Below, one piece after another: positions 48,487-64,000 of a DNA stretch of 64,000 nt. The notes under the pieces are model-generated. The model had not been told where the DNA came from. It made no database searches and was given only the letters and a program-made list of their open reading frames with translations. This DNA is from Brugia malayi (lineage: Eukaryota > Nematoda > Chromadorea > Rhabditida > Onchocercidae). The stretch's first letter is position 1. Each line of letters opens with the position of its first letter. The stretch spans positions 19,092,721-19,156,720 of the forward strand of contig NW_025062479.1 of assembly GCF_000002995.4 (NCBI RefSeq), read 5' to 3'. Made by a program: the position numbers and the translations under genes.

Positions 48487-51400
48487 GAGCAATTTATCAT
48501 CGAGTTTGTTACTCTTTTACACAATCCATTTATAGATATAAGTTGCGGAGCTGTTTGTATTTCAGATTTTTATTCCATTTATGATGATTATTTGGTATAG
48601 TAGCTGAATAATGTTTATGTCGGTTCAGTTTTTTGGCGAATGGTTTTGTCGTATTGTGTGGCGGCCTTTAGAATTAAAATTTTTTTTTTCACTTAGGACT
48701 TAATTCTTTAAATTTAGGTACTGAATATTCCAGCTGTCCTTTACACTTTGAAAGGATAAGCTGAAGCTAGGGAAGCTGATTATAGATGCAGAGATGCTTT
48801 TTAAACAAACTGTCTAGAACCTGTAACTATGCAGGAGACAACACCAATAAGTCGCAATCAGTCTCTGAAGTGGTGCTTTGCGAGTTTGATAACAGTCATT
48901 TTGAAATAGTTTGTTTAAAAGCTAATTATATTTATTGTTTCATCCAGTGCACTGTATATTGTCTCTTATAAATCTTATGATTGTCTAGTTACATTGCTTG
49001 CATTTGTGCTTACATGCATGCTACATTTAATGTCCATATATGCATACCTGAATTGAATTTCACTCAAAGAGGCCTTGTCTAGCCGATTTTCTATAACGAA
49101 TGAGCTTTTCTTTTCTTTAGACATGATTCCCATTGTAATTGTATATGGTACAAGTAAAAGGTTTGTACAGTACCTTTCAAAATTCGGATGTTGGAATGTT
49201 AGGTCTGTAATAGCGGATAATTTCCCTTTTTAAAATACTGTTCCAGTTGCGATTCTCTTTTCGATATGGAGATTGCTGCTAAAGACTTCGATGTTTTTCT
49301 ACTTCGCAAAATTGGAGCTTTGGCGCTGTGTATCTCTTCATGTTTATAGAGATGCGTTGTTTATCTCTTGACTGTTTCATTAAATTTTATTGTATTTAAA
49401 ATTCATAAAGGTGCATTCTGAAAATCGTGAAATCAGTAGGGTTGGCTATTGTTCGAACAGTAGCAATATTCACTTGCAATTCCATACGTGTTTGTTTCCC
49501 TGGGATTCTCCCATTTCTTTTCTAGAATCGGAGTATTTGATTATAAATTAATATATATGTATACATGTTAAGGAAAACTGTTGAATTCTCATACTCCTTC
49601 CACTAGAAAAAATTACTTTGATTCCATGCAAAAATTTCGAATGCGTTATGCGAGTTCAGAGAATCACGAGAACCACCAGTGGGTAGCTCTGTAGAACCAG
49701 AATCACTGAGTTCCAGAAATTCGGAAAATATGTTTGTATTGCTTAGCGGACAGTGATAGATGGTCCTAAATTAAAAGTACTACACTTAACAGTTTGAAAA
49801 TATTTTCCCAGCGAGGTTGCGTATTCTTTGTCCTCTCTAAATGCTTTCCTTTTAATGTATTGGTTATAACAATTGCTCTAGTTTCATTTGGCGAAACTGT
49901 TCCACTCGTTAGTTGATCGACTAGATATTCAGAAAACAGTGTATATTGCTTAGATTCAGAATGAGTGAAAGGAAGTAATCAAATTTCTTAAACCCAGTAC
50001 TGTGAATATTTCTGAAAGCAGAACCTTTCATATGTATTATACTTACTGATGGTTTGCCGAAGTAGCATAATTGGAAGTTGCTGCTCTGAAAATTTTGAAC
50101 TGTAAGAGTCAAAGTGTTTGTTTTTTGCTTTCATTCTGAAATTCATGATCTCCTTACTTATACTAATTCTCCATTTTTTTTAAATAAAATGGTTTGGAAA
50201 TATTCTTCAAGAAGAGGAGGGATAAAGTGTCGCCGGATTTGTTCAGTCTGAAATCTAAAGTGATTCTCTTCATTATAATCAACTCGTAAAAGTCTCAAAT
50301 ATTACTTTTGAGTCTTTTCTGCACAAGTTGGGGAGAATTGATCACTGGTATTTGAAAAAGTAGTATTAGTTGATTGTGGCAATCGAATCTCATCCTGTAA
50401 GCACCTATTAAATCGTTTTTGCTATCAGGATTCAAGCCTTGAGGTTCCGAACTTTCTTCTGGATTTTTTAATACTTAGTTTAGTAATACAATATTTTAAA
50501 AAAATGCATAGTTTAAATAATAATAAAAAGATTAATCGACGTGGAATTAACTTACGCCAACGTGCAGGTCAAGATTATAGTAGAAACTTTCCTGTGCGTG
50601 TGGATCCATTGATAATTCGTGTTCCACTTTCGTTTGTTTCCTCAACAATTCGGCAATTAAACTCTTCTGCGGTGGCATCTTGTAAAAAAAGTAAAATTTC
50701 AGGAAACAGAAAAGCAATTTGAAATTTATGATAAAGGACCTGTTGAAATTTCGGAATTAAGCTTGCTAATATTTTCTTATTTTTATTATTGTTTATTCAA
50801 GGGAAAAGTTCCTGAATTCAATGAAGGTTAGAGGTTGTCATTCGTGGCACATTAAAAAAGGAATGCTTCATTCCGTCATTCTCTTCCTATATATAAACAT
50901 CCTTCTATCATAAATATTAGATTAAATTCCAGCTCTTGATTACTTGACGAAATTGGGTGCTGTTGTCAGTTTATGAAAAATTAACTACTAGTTCTATCAC
51001 CTCTCAAACTGATACTAATTTAACTGCGCCCTTATAGTATTAATATTTATCTCTTTTAATTTTTGCCTAATTTAATCAGTCATAATTCATTTAGGATATC
51101 TCAGCGTCAACAACTTGATCACGGATACATGACTTCATCATTTTACTTGTCATATTTTATCCCTTACCTTTAAGTAAAAATGCCATACATTTAAAATAAA
51201 TTAATGCAACTAACATAAATACACTTTTTTAGCAGAAATCTTGTTGCATCACAACGTTCTCCTGACATGCCTTTAAAAAGTTTTTAAGGATTATATTCAT
51301 AAAATGATTATATTCATACAGAATTTTTGTTAAGAACGATCAGATCTTTAGTCCTTTCTGTTAAGTGCTTTAACAATTTAATTAAATTATCTACTTCAAG

Positions 51401-54392
51401 ATACATTCCTTTCATTCATTAATTCTTCTCATCTTGTATTGTCCCAAAACGTAAACGTTGCCGAATAAACGGAGAAGGCGTACTTTAAAACCGCCTACTG
51501 ATCCGAACGTTTTCAAAATAATTGTGATTTTTAAATATTTTTCATTATTTACGCTCTTCTTTTTCTCGTCAACAGATGTCTCCGTGGAAAGCATTTTCAA
51601 AGAAATGCTGAACATTAAGTATTATTGATCGATTGTGATAAGGCTGGATTTCTTATGCAAAGTTCCAAGCTGACATGGAATCATTAATTTCTTTCAAAAC
51701 TGTTATATTTGATATAATTAAATTTGTCGTTAAAGTGAGACAAGTGATTTGTTAAATGAAGGCTGTGATGTGTGAGCGATTTTTCTTCCTAACACTTCTC
51801 ATATTCAGAAAAGCCTTTGTTGCCATCTGCACATTTTTTTTTACTTCTGAAGTTTGTGATTCCTCTTACTTTTTTTGCTGTAAAGTCATCATTTTCATTT
51901 TTTTTACTATTTTCTTCTCTCTTTTTTTTACAAACTCTGCTCAGTTCTTTGGTTTTGTCAAAAAATATTTTTAAAAAGGGAATTCAGAAATTCACTGATT
52001 TTCAATATTCTCTCTTTCTTCTCCCACTTCCGATTTCCTGTTATTGTAAATCAGAATCCAATTTTTATTTAACCGAGTTCTTTGATCTATTCTCTCATAA
52101 TTCTTTTTTTGTTACGGAGAGAATCAAATATTTGTTGTAATAGAATCAAATACATTGTAAACAATTTCTTGTTCTGTGAAAGTAACTCATAATTTTTCAT
52201 ATTCTGTAGCTTTAGCAAAATTTCATGATTTTCCTAATATAATTGATAGTGGATGGTTTGGTTATCAAATGACAAAGAAGTTCCTTATCCACTGATTTTT
52301 AACAGTTGTTTTCACTCCAACTATTTTTACTATTAATGCTAATACAGTAAAATCGATTTATTAAAATTAAGATAATACAGTGCTCTGTGGTTAACTGCAC
52401 TGATTAAATTTATACTCGGTAATGGAATATTACAGCGAAGAAGGAGTGTACAACTGTTAATTTTGCAATTTCCCCGATGTGAAAGGTAATTAAACCATCT
52501 ACCGATCAGGTGTCGTTGTATTCTACATCAATGTAAACAACCAGCATTTTATGAGAACTATTTGACGGTAAGCTAATGATTGCATCACTATTGGAACTGC
52601 TCGAAGTTTCATTTTGTTTCGAATTTGTAGTATTTTTTTTGTATTGAATACGATTTTTCATTTTAAGATTCGATAGACTGAAATGTATTTATGATGTATC
52701 TTGTGGTCTACATTACTCACATCCGTGACGGTTATATTTATTGGTACTAACAGTCTATAGTATACTGAAATGTAGACATTTTAGAAAAGTAATTATTTAA
52801 TGAGCATGGAGCCATGCGTAAATTTAAGTTCTTATCCAGCATTAAATGCTACCATTCATACTATCATGAAGGACGATTTCTTTAATGATGCTTAGCATTC
52901 TTTTGTACTTAGAAATTTTATTTTATCTGCAACACATTAGTTATGAATAATTCAGAAATCCTAAAAATTTTTAGAAATTCGAGACTTAGTGAAAATTTTA
53001 ATAGAAGTTTGTCTTGAAACTTACAAAAATATTTGAACAAGAATATTTTCTGCAATTATCGTTGGCTTACAGTAGTAACAAATATTACATAAAATAAATG
53101 ACAAGTGATTCAACTAATCAAACACTGATATAGAGCCATGCTTACATTTGAATGTTTATCCAACTTTAAATAATTTTGGAATGAGGGATCGACAATTGTT
53201 AGCAACTGCCTCGTCATTCGTTTGTGGCCACTTTTTTTGTTGCTGCAGTTTTTCGTGACATCTTATGTCTTCTGTTTTTCACATTGAGACATTTTTGTAG
53301 AAGAGAATGAAATATAAACACAATATTTGCACGGGTTTTTCAGCCAGTACTTCTTGACTAATTGAAGTTATTACATTCGAGATTCCATGGTCTTTTCCTT
53401 CCCTCGAAAAAGGAATGTACTTCTAAATTCATGCTTATTCAGCAATGCTTTTGTAACTTTGAGTAGCACAAATAATAAGTTAAAAGAAACATTTCCATTA
53501 ATTTTTAATTTTCCCGATCTCATCATCATGCATGATTGATAAACAAAACGCATCACCAAATTTTGATTCTTCCCCACCCTTTGGTTACATAATCGTGTGG
53601 GAATAAAGCTACCCGAAAATACAAACTGTCATATTTACATACTTCAGCAATTAGTCCAGTTCATCAGTGTTCAATGAGTCATTTTATCGCTTTTTTCCTC
53701 ATAATTAAATTTCATCACATAGGAAAGAGATTCAAGTTCAATAATTGACTCACTGAGCATATGATACTTGATTACATAACAGTTCATTTCTATTCCTTCA
53801 GCTTCTGACATAAAAATATTCGCCCTTTTAAGCACTTTCATTAAGTCTAAATATTTTCTAAAGACTCAATCAAAATCACTCAGTGAACTAGACATTTATT
53901 TTACTAAGAACCATTTCAAACAGAACACTATCCTCAACGATTATATATTTATGATGAGAAAGGAAAAGTGCTCAGAAATACTCTTGAGATGATTCAGTAG
54001 CAAAAAGAGAGGAACAGGGAGCTGGACACTAGACACGACATAGTATCGCTGGCAGTTCTTTGTCAGAATATCACCACCACACAACCACTGGAAACCAATA
54101 AAACCTAATTTTTCATAGCGAGATTGAATCCCTTATCGTATTTTGTAGCTGTATATTAGTTTGATAGTGCTGGTTGATGAGAGGAAAAAGACCGAGACTC
54201 ATGGGACGTTGTGCTTGGAGAAAGGACATATTATATGGTCATCATTTTTGGGATGTTAACAGTTCTTCAGCAACAACTCCATATTCAGCATTTTTGAGAT
54301 TGTTGAATATTTATAGGAGGTATCCCTTTCGATTCTGGATTGCATGTTTTATCCGGAAACGGCAACAATCTGGTAGCAATTTTATATCGTTA
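48487..54392. other. Gene-poor 5.9 kb between EMSY and MIG-2
   Basis: Contains the EMSY 3' UTR and presumably distal regulatory DNA of the Rac gene. T-rich tracts (51830-52140) generate spurious hydrophobic frames. Apart from one small basic ORF at 50504-50722, I see no frame with splice context or family similarity. No structured repeat or RNA gene was recognised. Confidence 0.45.
50504..50722 (+). CDS. Doubtful small basic orphan ORF
   Basis: Intronless 72-codon frame from MHSLNNNKKINRRGINLRQR, rich in Arg, Lys, Asn and Ser, with no signal peptide, membrane segment or known motif. It is the only frame in the surrounding 5.9 kb without long homopolymer-driven residues, which is the sole reason to list it. 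It may equally be chance. No similar sequence elsewhere in the window. Confidence 0.15.
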   Translation: MHSLNNNKKINRRGINLRQRAGQDYSRNFPVRVDPLIIRVPLSFVSSTIRQLNSSAVASCKKSKISGNRKAI

Positions 54393-55735
54393 ATGTCTGC
54401 TCCTTCACGCCAAATCAAATGTGTTGTGGTTGGTGATGGTACCGTTGGTAAAACATGTATGTTGATATCGTACACGACGGATTCTTTTCCAGTCGAATAT
54501 GTTCCTACTGTGTTAGCTTCTTCATTATATATAAATTCTTGTTCTGCCAATACACATCACAAGATTTTGTTTTGTCAGCGTTCACACCTTATGGCTTGTT
54601 CAGAGTAATCATAGTTTTTTTTTTTCTTTTCTTTTTAAGAATAATGCTTATTATGTTGAGACCTGGATGTTGATAAACGATTTTATAAATATTTTATACT
54701 CCTGAGCCTTATTTAGCATTATCGGATAGTATAAAAACAAGACGGAAACAATATAGGTCAGTAAAGCATTATGATTATGAACACACTGAAAAAATTTAGA
54801 AACTTGTTGCTGTTATTTTATATCATTTTTTTTAAGAAACTTTTTCAGATTCGATAATTTTTCGGCACAGATGACAGTAGACGGGTATCCTGTTAATTTA
54901 GGTTTATGGGATACCGCTGGACAAGTAATTCACTTCTGTTTCTTATATTTCTCTTTGAAACGATGTTTCTAATTTTTAATGTTTTATAAACAAACTCTGA
55001 AAATAGCACATAATATTTTCAGGAAGATTACGACCGTCTGCGGCCGCTGAGTTACCCACAGACTGATGTCTTTGTGTTATGCTTCAGCATAGTCGCCCCG
55101 GTTTCTTTTGATAATGTGCTAACCAAATGGATACCAGAAATACGACATAACTGCCCGGATGCACCAATTCTTTTGATAGGTTAACATTATATATTAGTTG
55201 CATTGTGACCCACAGACTGATGTCTGAAAAAGAAAGAAGTTCGAGACATAAGTTAAAAATGATGCTAAACTTAGTACCTTGATTCATACATTCCAGTTTG
55301 TTTTCCACAAAAGAGACAAATTAATTTCCAGGAACCAAGCTGGATTTACGGGACGACCCAGAGACTCTGAGGCAGCTGAATGCAGATGGCAAACAGCCAG
55401 TCAGCAAAAACCAGGGACAAAAAGTTGCAAAGCGAATCAGAGCCGTCAAATATCTTGAATGTAGTGCTTTGACACAGCAAGGTTTGAAAGCAGTGAGTTA
55501 TTTTTCTGTTCGCTGCTTTAGCATTCTTTGAACATGCTGCAGGCTTAGGAGTAGAAATCAGTTCGGCTACTTCCTTTTGTTACGCTTTCAAAATTTTTAA
55601 TTATGGTGTGCATGAAATTCCTTTTTACGTCTTTGATTTCATGGAAGTCAGATATTCCAGGTATTTGAAGAAGCAGTTCGAGCAGTAATAGCACCCAAAC
55701 CAACTAGCAAAAACAAGAATTGTACTGTTCTTTAG
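54393..55735 (+). CDS. mig-2: Rac/MIG-2-type Rho GTPase
   Basis: Exons 54393-54511, 54849-54924, 55023-55179, 55332-55492, 55661-55735; 195 residues, the same as C. elegans MIG-2. Motifs: P-loop [12 protein letters not shown] (residues 11-22) with Thr where Rac1 has Ala; switch [14 protein letters not shown]; switch [23 protein letters not shown]4 TKLDLRDD; G5 [12 protein letters not shown]; and C-terminal CAAX CTVL, where Leu predicts geranylgeranylation. [15 protein letters not shown] and ALTQQGL are more MIG-2/Mtl-like than Rac1-like. The protein cycles between GTP and GDP at the plasma membrane and steers cell migration, axon guidance and engulfment. Glycine at the position of Rac1 Gly12 and the switch II glutamine are intact. 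The in-frame codons upstream of 54393 do not resemble Rho proteins. AATAAA at 56109-56114. Confidence 0.95.
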
Positions 55736-57503
55736 TATTCGTTTTTACATTTCATACAAAACTCAAAAGTGCAGTGAGTAAGTAGTTTGAAAAGGTAGTG
55801 CAGTTTTCACGATCTGCAATTTAAATTAGGTTAACATTCGATGGCGGGTTTTGTTAAGCATCCCGTAGGCTTTTTTCCTGATATGCCTTACTATTTGTAT
55901 TTTTTTTAGTTACTATGGTTGTTCTTTCCTTGACTAAGCTCAAACTTTGCTTAGATAGAGAGAAGCATGCCATTTTATTCACATTAGGGTTGCATTTTCG
56001 ATGCTTTACAAGTTTCTCAAAGCATCCTAAATATTCCTTAGCACTTTGTGGAAGTAAGTACATTCTAACCACACCTTAATATTTGTTTTAAACGCATGGT
56101 TCATCTCAAATAAAGTTTTACTTACCAATTTCATTTCGATTGTCACTGCGTATTTATCTTCAAGTTACTTGAAAACGTGTTTCCGTCTTTTCACAAGGTC
56201 ACTTAGTGCGATGTGTTTTATGGCATCGATCACCTTTCGCACACAGCTTTGATTTCTTTATTTTATTACTTCACTTCGTTTTCGTGCGCCTTCGAAATCC
56301 TTTTTATTCTGCTGGCGAATCGAATCGCATATTTGAGTGGTTAACTACTAGCAATGGTAGTGTTATCTAGAAATATCTGATTTTTGTACTATCAACATTG
56401 TTGCAACGATATTATTCACTATCAAACGCTGCCTTAGGTCCTTAGCTATAAATTAAACATTTTATATGATTATGTTTAATGTCCAGAGGTCTTGGTTTGT
56501 CTTTTTCCAATATTTATTGTGATATTTCATATGCCTAAAGCATTTCAAGCTTAATGTGCGTGAACTCCTCATCTAGAATACTGTTGTCCCTTCATACACC
56601 CCGCAGACTTCTCGAAATTAATTTGCCACTTGAACTGAATTTGTTCATTTCCACACTTCGATCCAATTTTTCATGCTGTACACTGTTATCTTGTTATGCA
56701 GAACTCTACCACATTTTTGTAAGTAGTCTTATTACATTTAAATGCAGTTTGATGCAATTCGAATTTACAACCGTATATGGTAGTAATCCGTGTTTTCACG
56801 ACCGACAGTAAATGCCACTTTTTTAGTCACGTATTGATCTCTGCAACTTTTGCAGAACACTGGCCAGCTGTCCAGAATCAGCTGATCCTACACATTTTCC
56901 CTGATCTTCAAGCAAAATGCAGAAAAACATCGCACCTAAGCGACATATAAAATTCTGCCATTCCCGTTTCAGCCAACTATGCATTGAGTTAGCGATCCCC
57001 ATTCTTAAACTCTCTGTTAGTGGAGATATTCTTGTTGTGTGATGGAACGATTCATAAAATCAAATTTATCTGAGGGAAGAACTGCAGCGACACTGATTTA
57101 TTTTATCAAACAAAAATGCACCCACAAGTAACGGATTACTGCTTAGAATAAGAAAGACAAATTAAATTCATATGACAGAATCCGCAACAAATAACTTCCA
57201 CTACGGGAATGTCCTGATGAAAAGTGACTAAACACTTAGTATTGCGATTCCAAAAACCAAATGCTTATTATTTGACTAATACGGTCATACTGGGTTGAAG
57301 AGTAAACAATTTCAAATTAAGAGCACCACCTCCAGTTTCTTCATATTCAGGAGAAGGATAAGAAACGGAAGAACCGGAAGATTTTACTATTACAGTCGAA
57401 TAGAAACAAATCCTTCAAGAACCCTTATTTTGTGAAATATTTCTCCTCAGAAAGAATAGATACAGCCAAAAAGCTCATACTACAAAAATTGTCCTCCGAT
57501 TGG
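55736..57503. other. Convergent 3' flanks of MIG-2 and PP2A
   Basis: 1.77 kb holding both 3' UTRs. A - strand AATAAA (TTTATT on +) at 57097-57102 could end the PP2A transcript. Short frames on either strand (for example 56554-56811) show no motif. Nothing else recognised. Confidence 0.45.
56109..56114 (+). terminator. Poly(A) signal candidate for MIG-2
   Basis: AATAAA 374 nt after the stop of the Rac gene; the first canonical hexamer on that strand. Confidence 0.4.
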
Positions 57504-60905
<3,402 letters not shown>

Positions 60906-63900
60906 ATTTTTCTTAACCACCTAAAATAATCCGAGATTGATAAATAAGAGACAAAAGTGTGTCCATCGCCCATTAACCTTCGCCAGCTCTTTGCAATTTC
61001 TGTTTAGGATAACTAGCTCAGCTGAATGTTCTTTTTAAAATGATTAACAAGCGCATTATTTCATTCTCGTAACAGAAAATGGTCAATTACAGTAAAAATC
61101 ATCTGCTAATGGCGACTCATTTGCTATCGAGTGCTGAAGAATCATTCAGTATATCCTGTTGTGGGTTAGGATAGTAAGACGTTTGGAGAGACAAAGAAGG
61201 TATATAATCCAAAATTAAACCGAAGAGACTGAACATCGGTTTACCATGTTCGAAACATCAGTGTTAGCAGCGAAAAGCAAGCAGTACACGAAGACGTTTA
61301 ACTTGGTATGACTCACACGTCTCACTTTCTTTCAAAGCAAAATAAAAGTGACTACTATATGTGGACAAATGTCAATAATACGACCGGTCTACTAGCATGT
61401 TATTTGTCATTTTCTAAAACGTCACTTTTTTTTTTCTCACGAAAAACGGCGCTGAAAGGATAGATGATAATACAAAGAATACATTATCAATAATGTATAT
61501 CCCGTCCTGTCTTTCACTCTCCCCACCAAAATTTACTCCAGATTTATGATAAATGTATGGATAACTTCAATGTTATTATTCGAGCAGTAAAGTCACCAAC
61601 ATCACTCTCTAAACAAGCAAACATCAGACACTCGAAAAGGAACATCAACCTAAATTATCAACTAAATAGACAAGCCTTAATGGCCATGAACAACCCATAA
61701 CCCATCACAGCATCACCACCACACCACCTCCCGCCAATTTAGACACCAACGCCAATCGATCCTTTACCTGCCTAATTATAGCGCTTCAATACATGCATAT
61801 TCGCTGTAGGACGCGGCCGCGATTTTGGCTCATGTCATTTTCCCATGTGGATTCTAAAATGTGTGATGGGTTGGATGTGGGAGTCTCTTTGACATATACG
61901 TGCTGACTGGTTAGACGTAAGTTGGATGTGTTGGGGTATAATACTTGGATATCTTACATTAAGGGCAAAGATTCTCTCACGAATAAGACATCTGAAGTGA
62001 CCAGCCCGGCAAGGTTTATGCTATGATGAATTCATGCTTTGGTCAAACTTCCGCTACTGAATGTAAATAATAAAAGTGCTGAGTTTTACATTATTCCAGT
62101 CCGGTTTTCAAGAATTTTGACGTTTGTTGGGTGAGAAAGTTTCTGTCAAACACATAAGGTTATAATAGCAGTTGTGTCATATACTAATAGCCAGTCGATT
62201 TGTAAATCATTATCATTTCCTATGACTGCTTAGATGTGAGGTTTTTTGTTGATATGCAAAAGAAACAGTCAAATAAGAAAGTTTACAAAATTAAATTTTG
62301 TGCGCAACAAACTTGTTTTTTTAAAACAGTTGTACACATAAAGAGAGACCGATTGAGTGACTGATTTTCTGATTGCGTTAAACAAAAATGATCGTAGGAA
62401 CAAGAAGCAAGGATTTTATATTATTGCAAAAACTGATTAGCAATTGATTTCAAAAAGCACAAGCATTAGTCAAATTATTTAAAAAAAAAAAAGAACTGAA
62501 GCTAAAGTGAGGTACTTCATCTTCACTACCGAATCCGTTATTTGATTGTCGTAGTCATATAAAAATGAATTAAGATTGAAATAAAAAAAAAAAAAAAAGT
62601 GCTATTATCCTATTTTGTCATTTACTGTCATCTGTTTAAATCAAAAGTACTTTAAATTCTGGCGGTATTTTGTGGTAAATTTTAGCAAATAAGATTCAGA
62701 TTCATTGTAAGGCTTCGAGCAACAAAACTGTATGAAGTGGAGAACTGGAAAACTGCTATTAAATAGTAAATCTTTTCCATGTGTGAATATTGTCATTCCT
62801 GATTTATGAAGTGCATGCTATATGCAAGGAGTAGTATTTAAGAAATAATTTCATGACACAAAAGGTAGAAACATAGGACTGAAAAGTCAATATGAACTGT
62901 TTTATAAATTAAATATCTTAAACTGACGCTATGAATTTTCTGTTCTACCAATTTCTCTTTATGCTATTTTAATATAAATTCAGCACAGAAGATTGAGGGA
63001 AAAATGGGGACATATCTATTCCATCTGAATCTATTAGAAGATATGGAACAGAAGAGTTACCTTATTAATCTACGAATCAACTCTGTAGTATCATTTTTCG
63101 GCGCATCAATTGAATGGTTGCTTTAACAATATATTGTGTAGCAGGCATGATGCAGAAATTCCGTATCAAACAAATGACATATGCATTATCTGAATATTTC
63201 TATCAATTTATTACACAGAAAAGTGCTTCAGATGTGTATGAACGCAGAATTTGCAGTTTAATTGAAACATTTCATATTTATAAAATTTTATGATACAAAA
63301 ACGAATTTTCGCTTGTGAAATGCAAAATATCCTCTATCTGAAATGTTTCTTTATCGTATTATCATATGTTAGTGAGTTAGCTTGATTCAAGATTTTTCAA
63401 GATTCTGCTTAATTAATGTAAACATGTTGTATGCATTGTATGCTGAAATTTATGATTTATTTGTGATACTAAATTCAACAAGTGGAATCCTTGTTTTATT
63501 GTGCTCATTTCCAAATATCTTATTTAGAGACAGAAATATAATTTCCACTTTGTGTGTAGAAACCCTGGAAATGAAGCAATTTAAGATTATATGAAGGGAA
63601 AGATATTCCGGATACTGGAAGTTCTTTTGTGAACTTAACAACTTATTATATTGTTTTATTACTTCCATTCTTTTTGCTTCATTTCAACTAATCAAGTACC
63701 TTGCTCCATGACTCGTGTAGTGCAGTGCTTGCTGACAAGGTCATATTTTGATGTGTTTGGACTTACAATCGCTGTTTCTGTTTCAAAGAGTGTTCAAGTA
63801 GAAGCATTATAATTATATATTTAAATTGTTTTAGTGAAAGCGATGTGTCTATTTAAGGTAATCCCTAAATAGAGATATGCTCACAAATAAGAGCAGTCTC

Positions 63901-64000
63901 AGTGATAGTTTGAAAATAGGTCAGCGGGAACATAAAGAAAAGGGCTTCTATTTATTTCTCCTTTAATCAGATATCAATTATTCAGACATTATACTTTGTT
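60906..64000. other. Right flank, PP2A upstream region
   Basis: 3.1 kb without a supported gene. A relatively GC-rich pocket at about 61690-61830 (including GCGGCCGC at 61815-61822) is the likeliest promoter-like segment for PP2A. Frames at 63000-63125 and 63382-63668 are short and without motif. Strong AT bias beyond 62300. Confidence 0.45.

Noticed and set aside
51756..52140. Overlapping hydrophobic + strand ORFs rich in Phe
   Set aside because: Driven by T homopolymers; no splice context, signal or conserved motif.
54174..54392. N-terminal extension of the MIG-2 frame (73 extra codons)
   Set aside because: The open frame continues upstream, but the residues do not resemble any Rho GTPase and the family start [10 protein letters not shown] begins at 54393, giving exactly 195 residues.
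63001..63125. Short ATG frame MGTYLFHLNLLEDMEQ in the right flank
   Set aside because: About 40 codons, no context, expected by chance.

Overview
The window is AT-rich eukaryotic DNA with compact, multi-exon genes. Introns are mostly 50-1500 bp and end in TTTCAG/TTTTAG-like acceptors, which is typical of nematodes. Gene content agrees. It includes a MIG-2-type Rac GTPase of exactly 195 codons, an LMX1/lim-6 LIM-homeobox gene, ciliary B9D1/mksr-1, and a tight same-strand pair that looks like a nematode operon. I infer a nematode. COP1 and EMSY homologues together with a kinase-bearing auxilin/GAK suggest a lineage other than Caenorhabditis (a spirurid or filarial-like worm is a guess). No prokaryotic, viral, CRISPR or intact transposon feature was seen.

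Layout, left to right: the last coding exon of an unidentified + strand gene (33-92); COP1 E3 ligase (-, 1381-7191); cyclin-G-associated kinase/auxilin GAK (-, 8763-21380), the largest gene, with about 26 exons; the APC/C subunit CDC26 (+, 21973-22259), divergent from GAK across about 590 bp; an empty 2.2 kb stretch; IWR1/SLC7A6OS (-, 24484-26423) 67 bp downstream of RNA polymerase II subunit RPB11 (-, 26491-27464); LMX1/lim-6 (+, coding from 29261 or earlier to 35522) with a 4.2 kb intron; B9D1 (+, 36857-38969), tail to tail with ribosomal protein L19 (-, 39426-40705); EMSY-like ENT-domain regulator (+, 42441-48486); a 5.9 kb stretch with only one doubtful small ORF; the MIG-2-like Rac (+, 54393-55735); the PP2A catalytic subunit (-, 57504-60905); and 3.1 kb of non-coding right flank.

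Exon coordinates were derived by hand. Each gene was checked by requiring intron phase to be kept and the exon lengths to sum to a multiple of three, so most boundaries are well constrained. The weak ones are named in the entries. Functionally, the strongest local link is RPB11 with IWR1: a subunit of RNA polymerase II and the factor that imports the assembled polymerase into the nucleus, apparently co-transcribed. Most other genes are conserved housekeeping or signalling genes with no obvious joint role. The most unusual structures are a duplicated DPF-motif exon in GAK with matching phase, a 25-nt GAK microexon, a 5-nt first coding exon in RPL19, a GC-AG intron in IWR1, and an overlapping uORF before EMSY.
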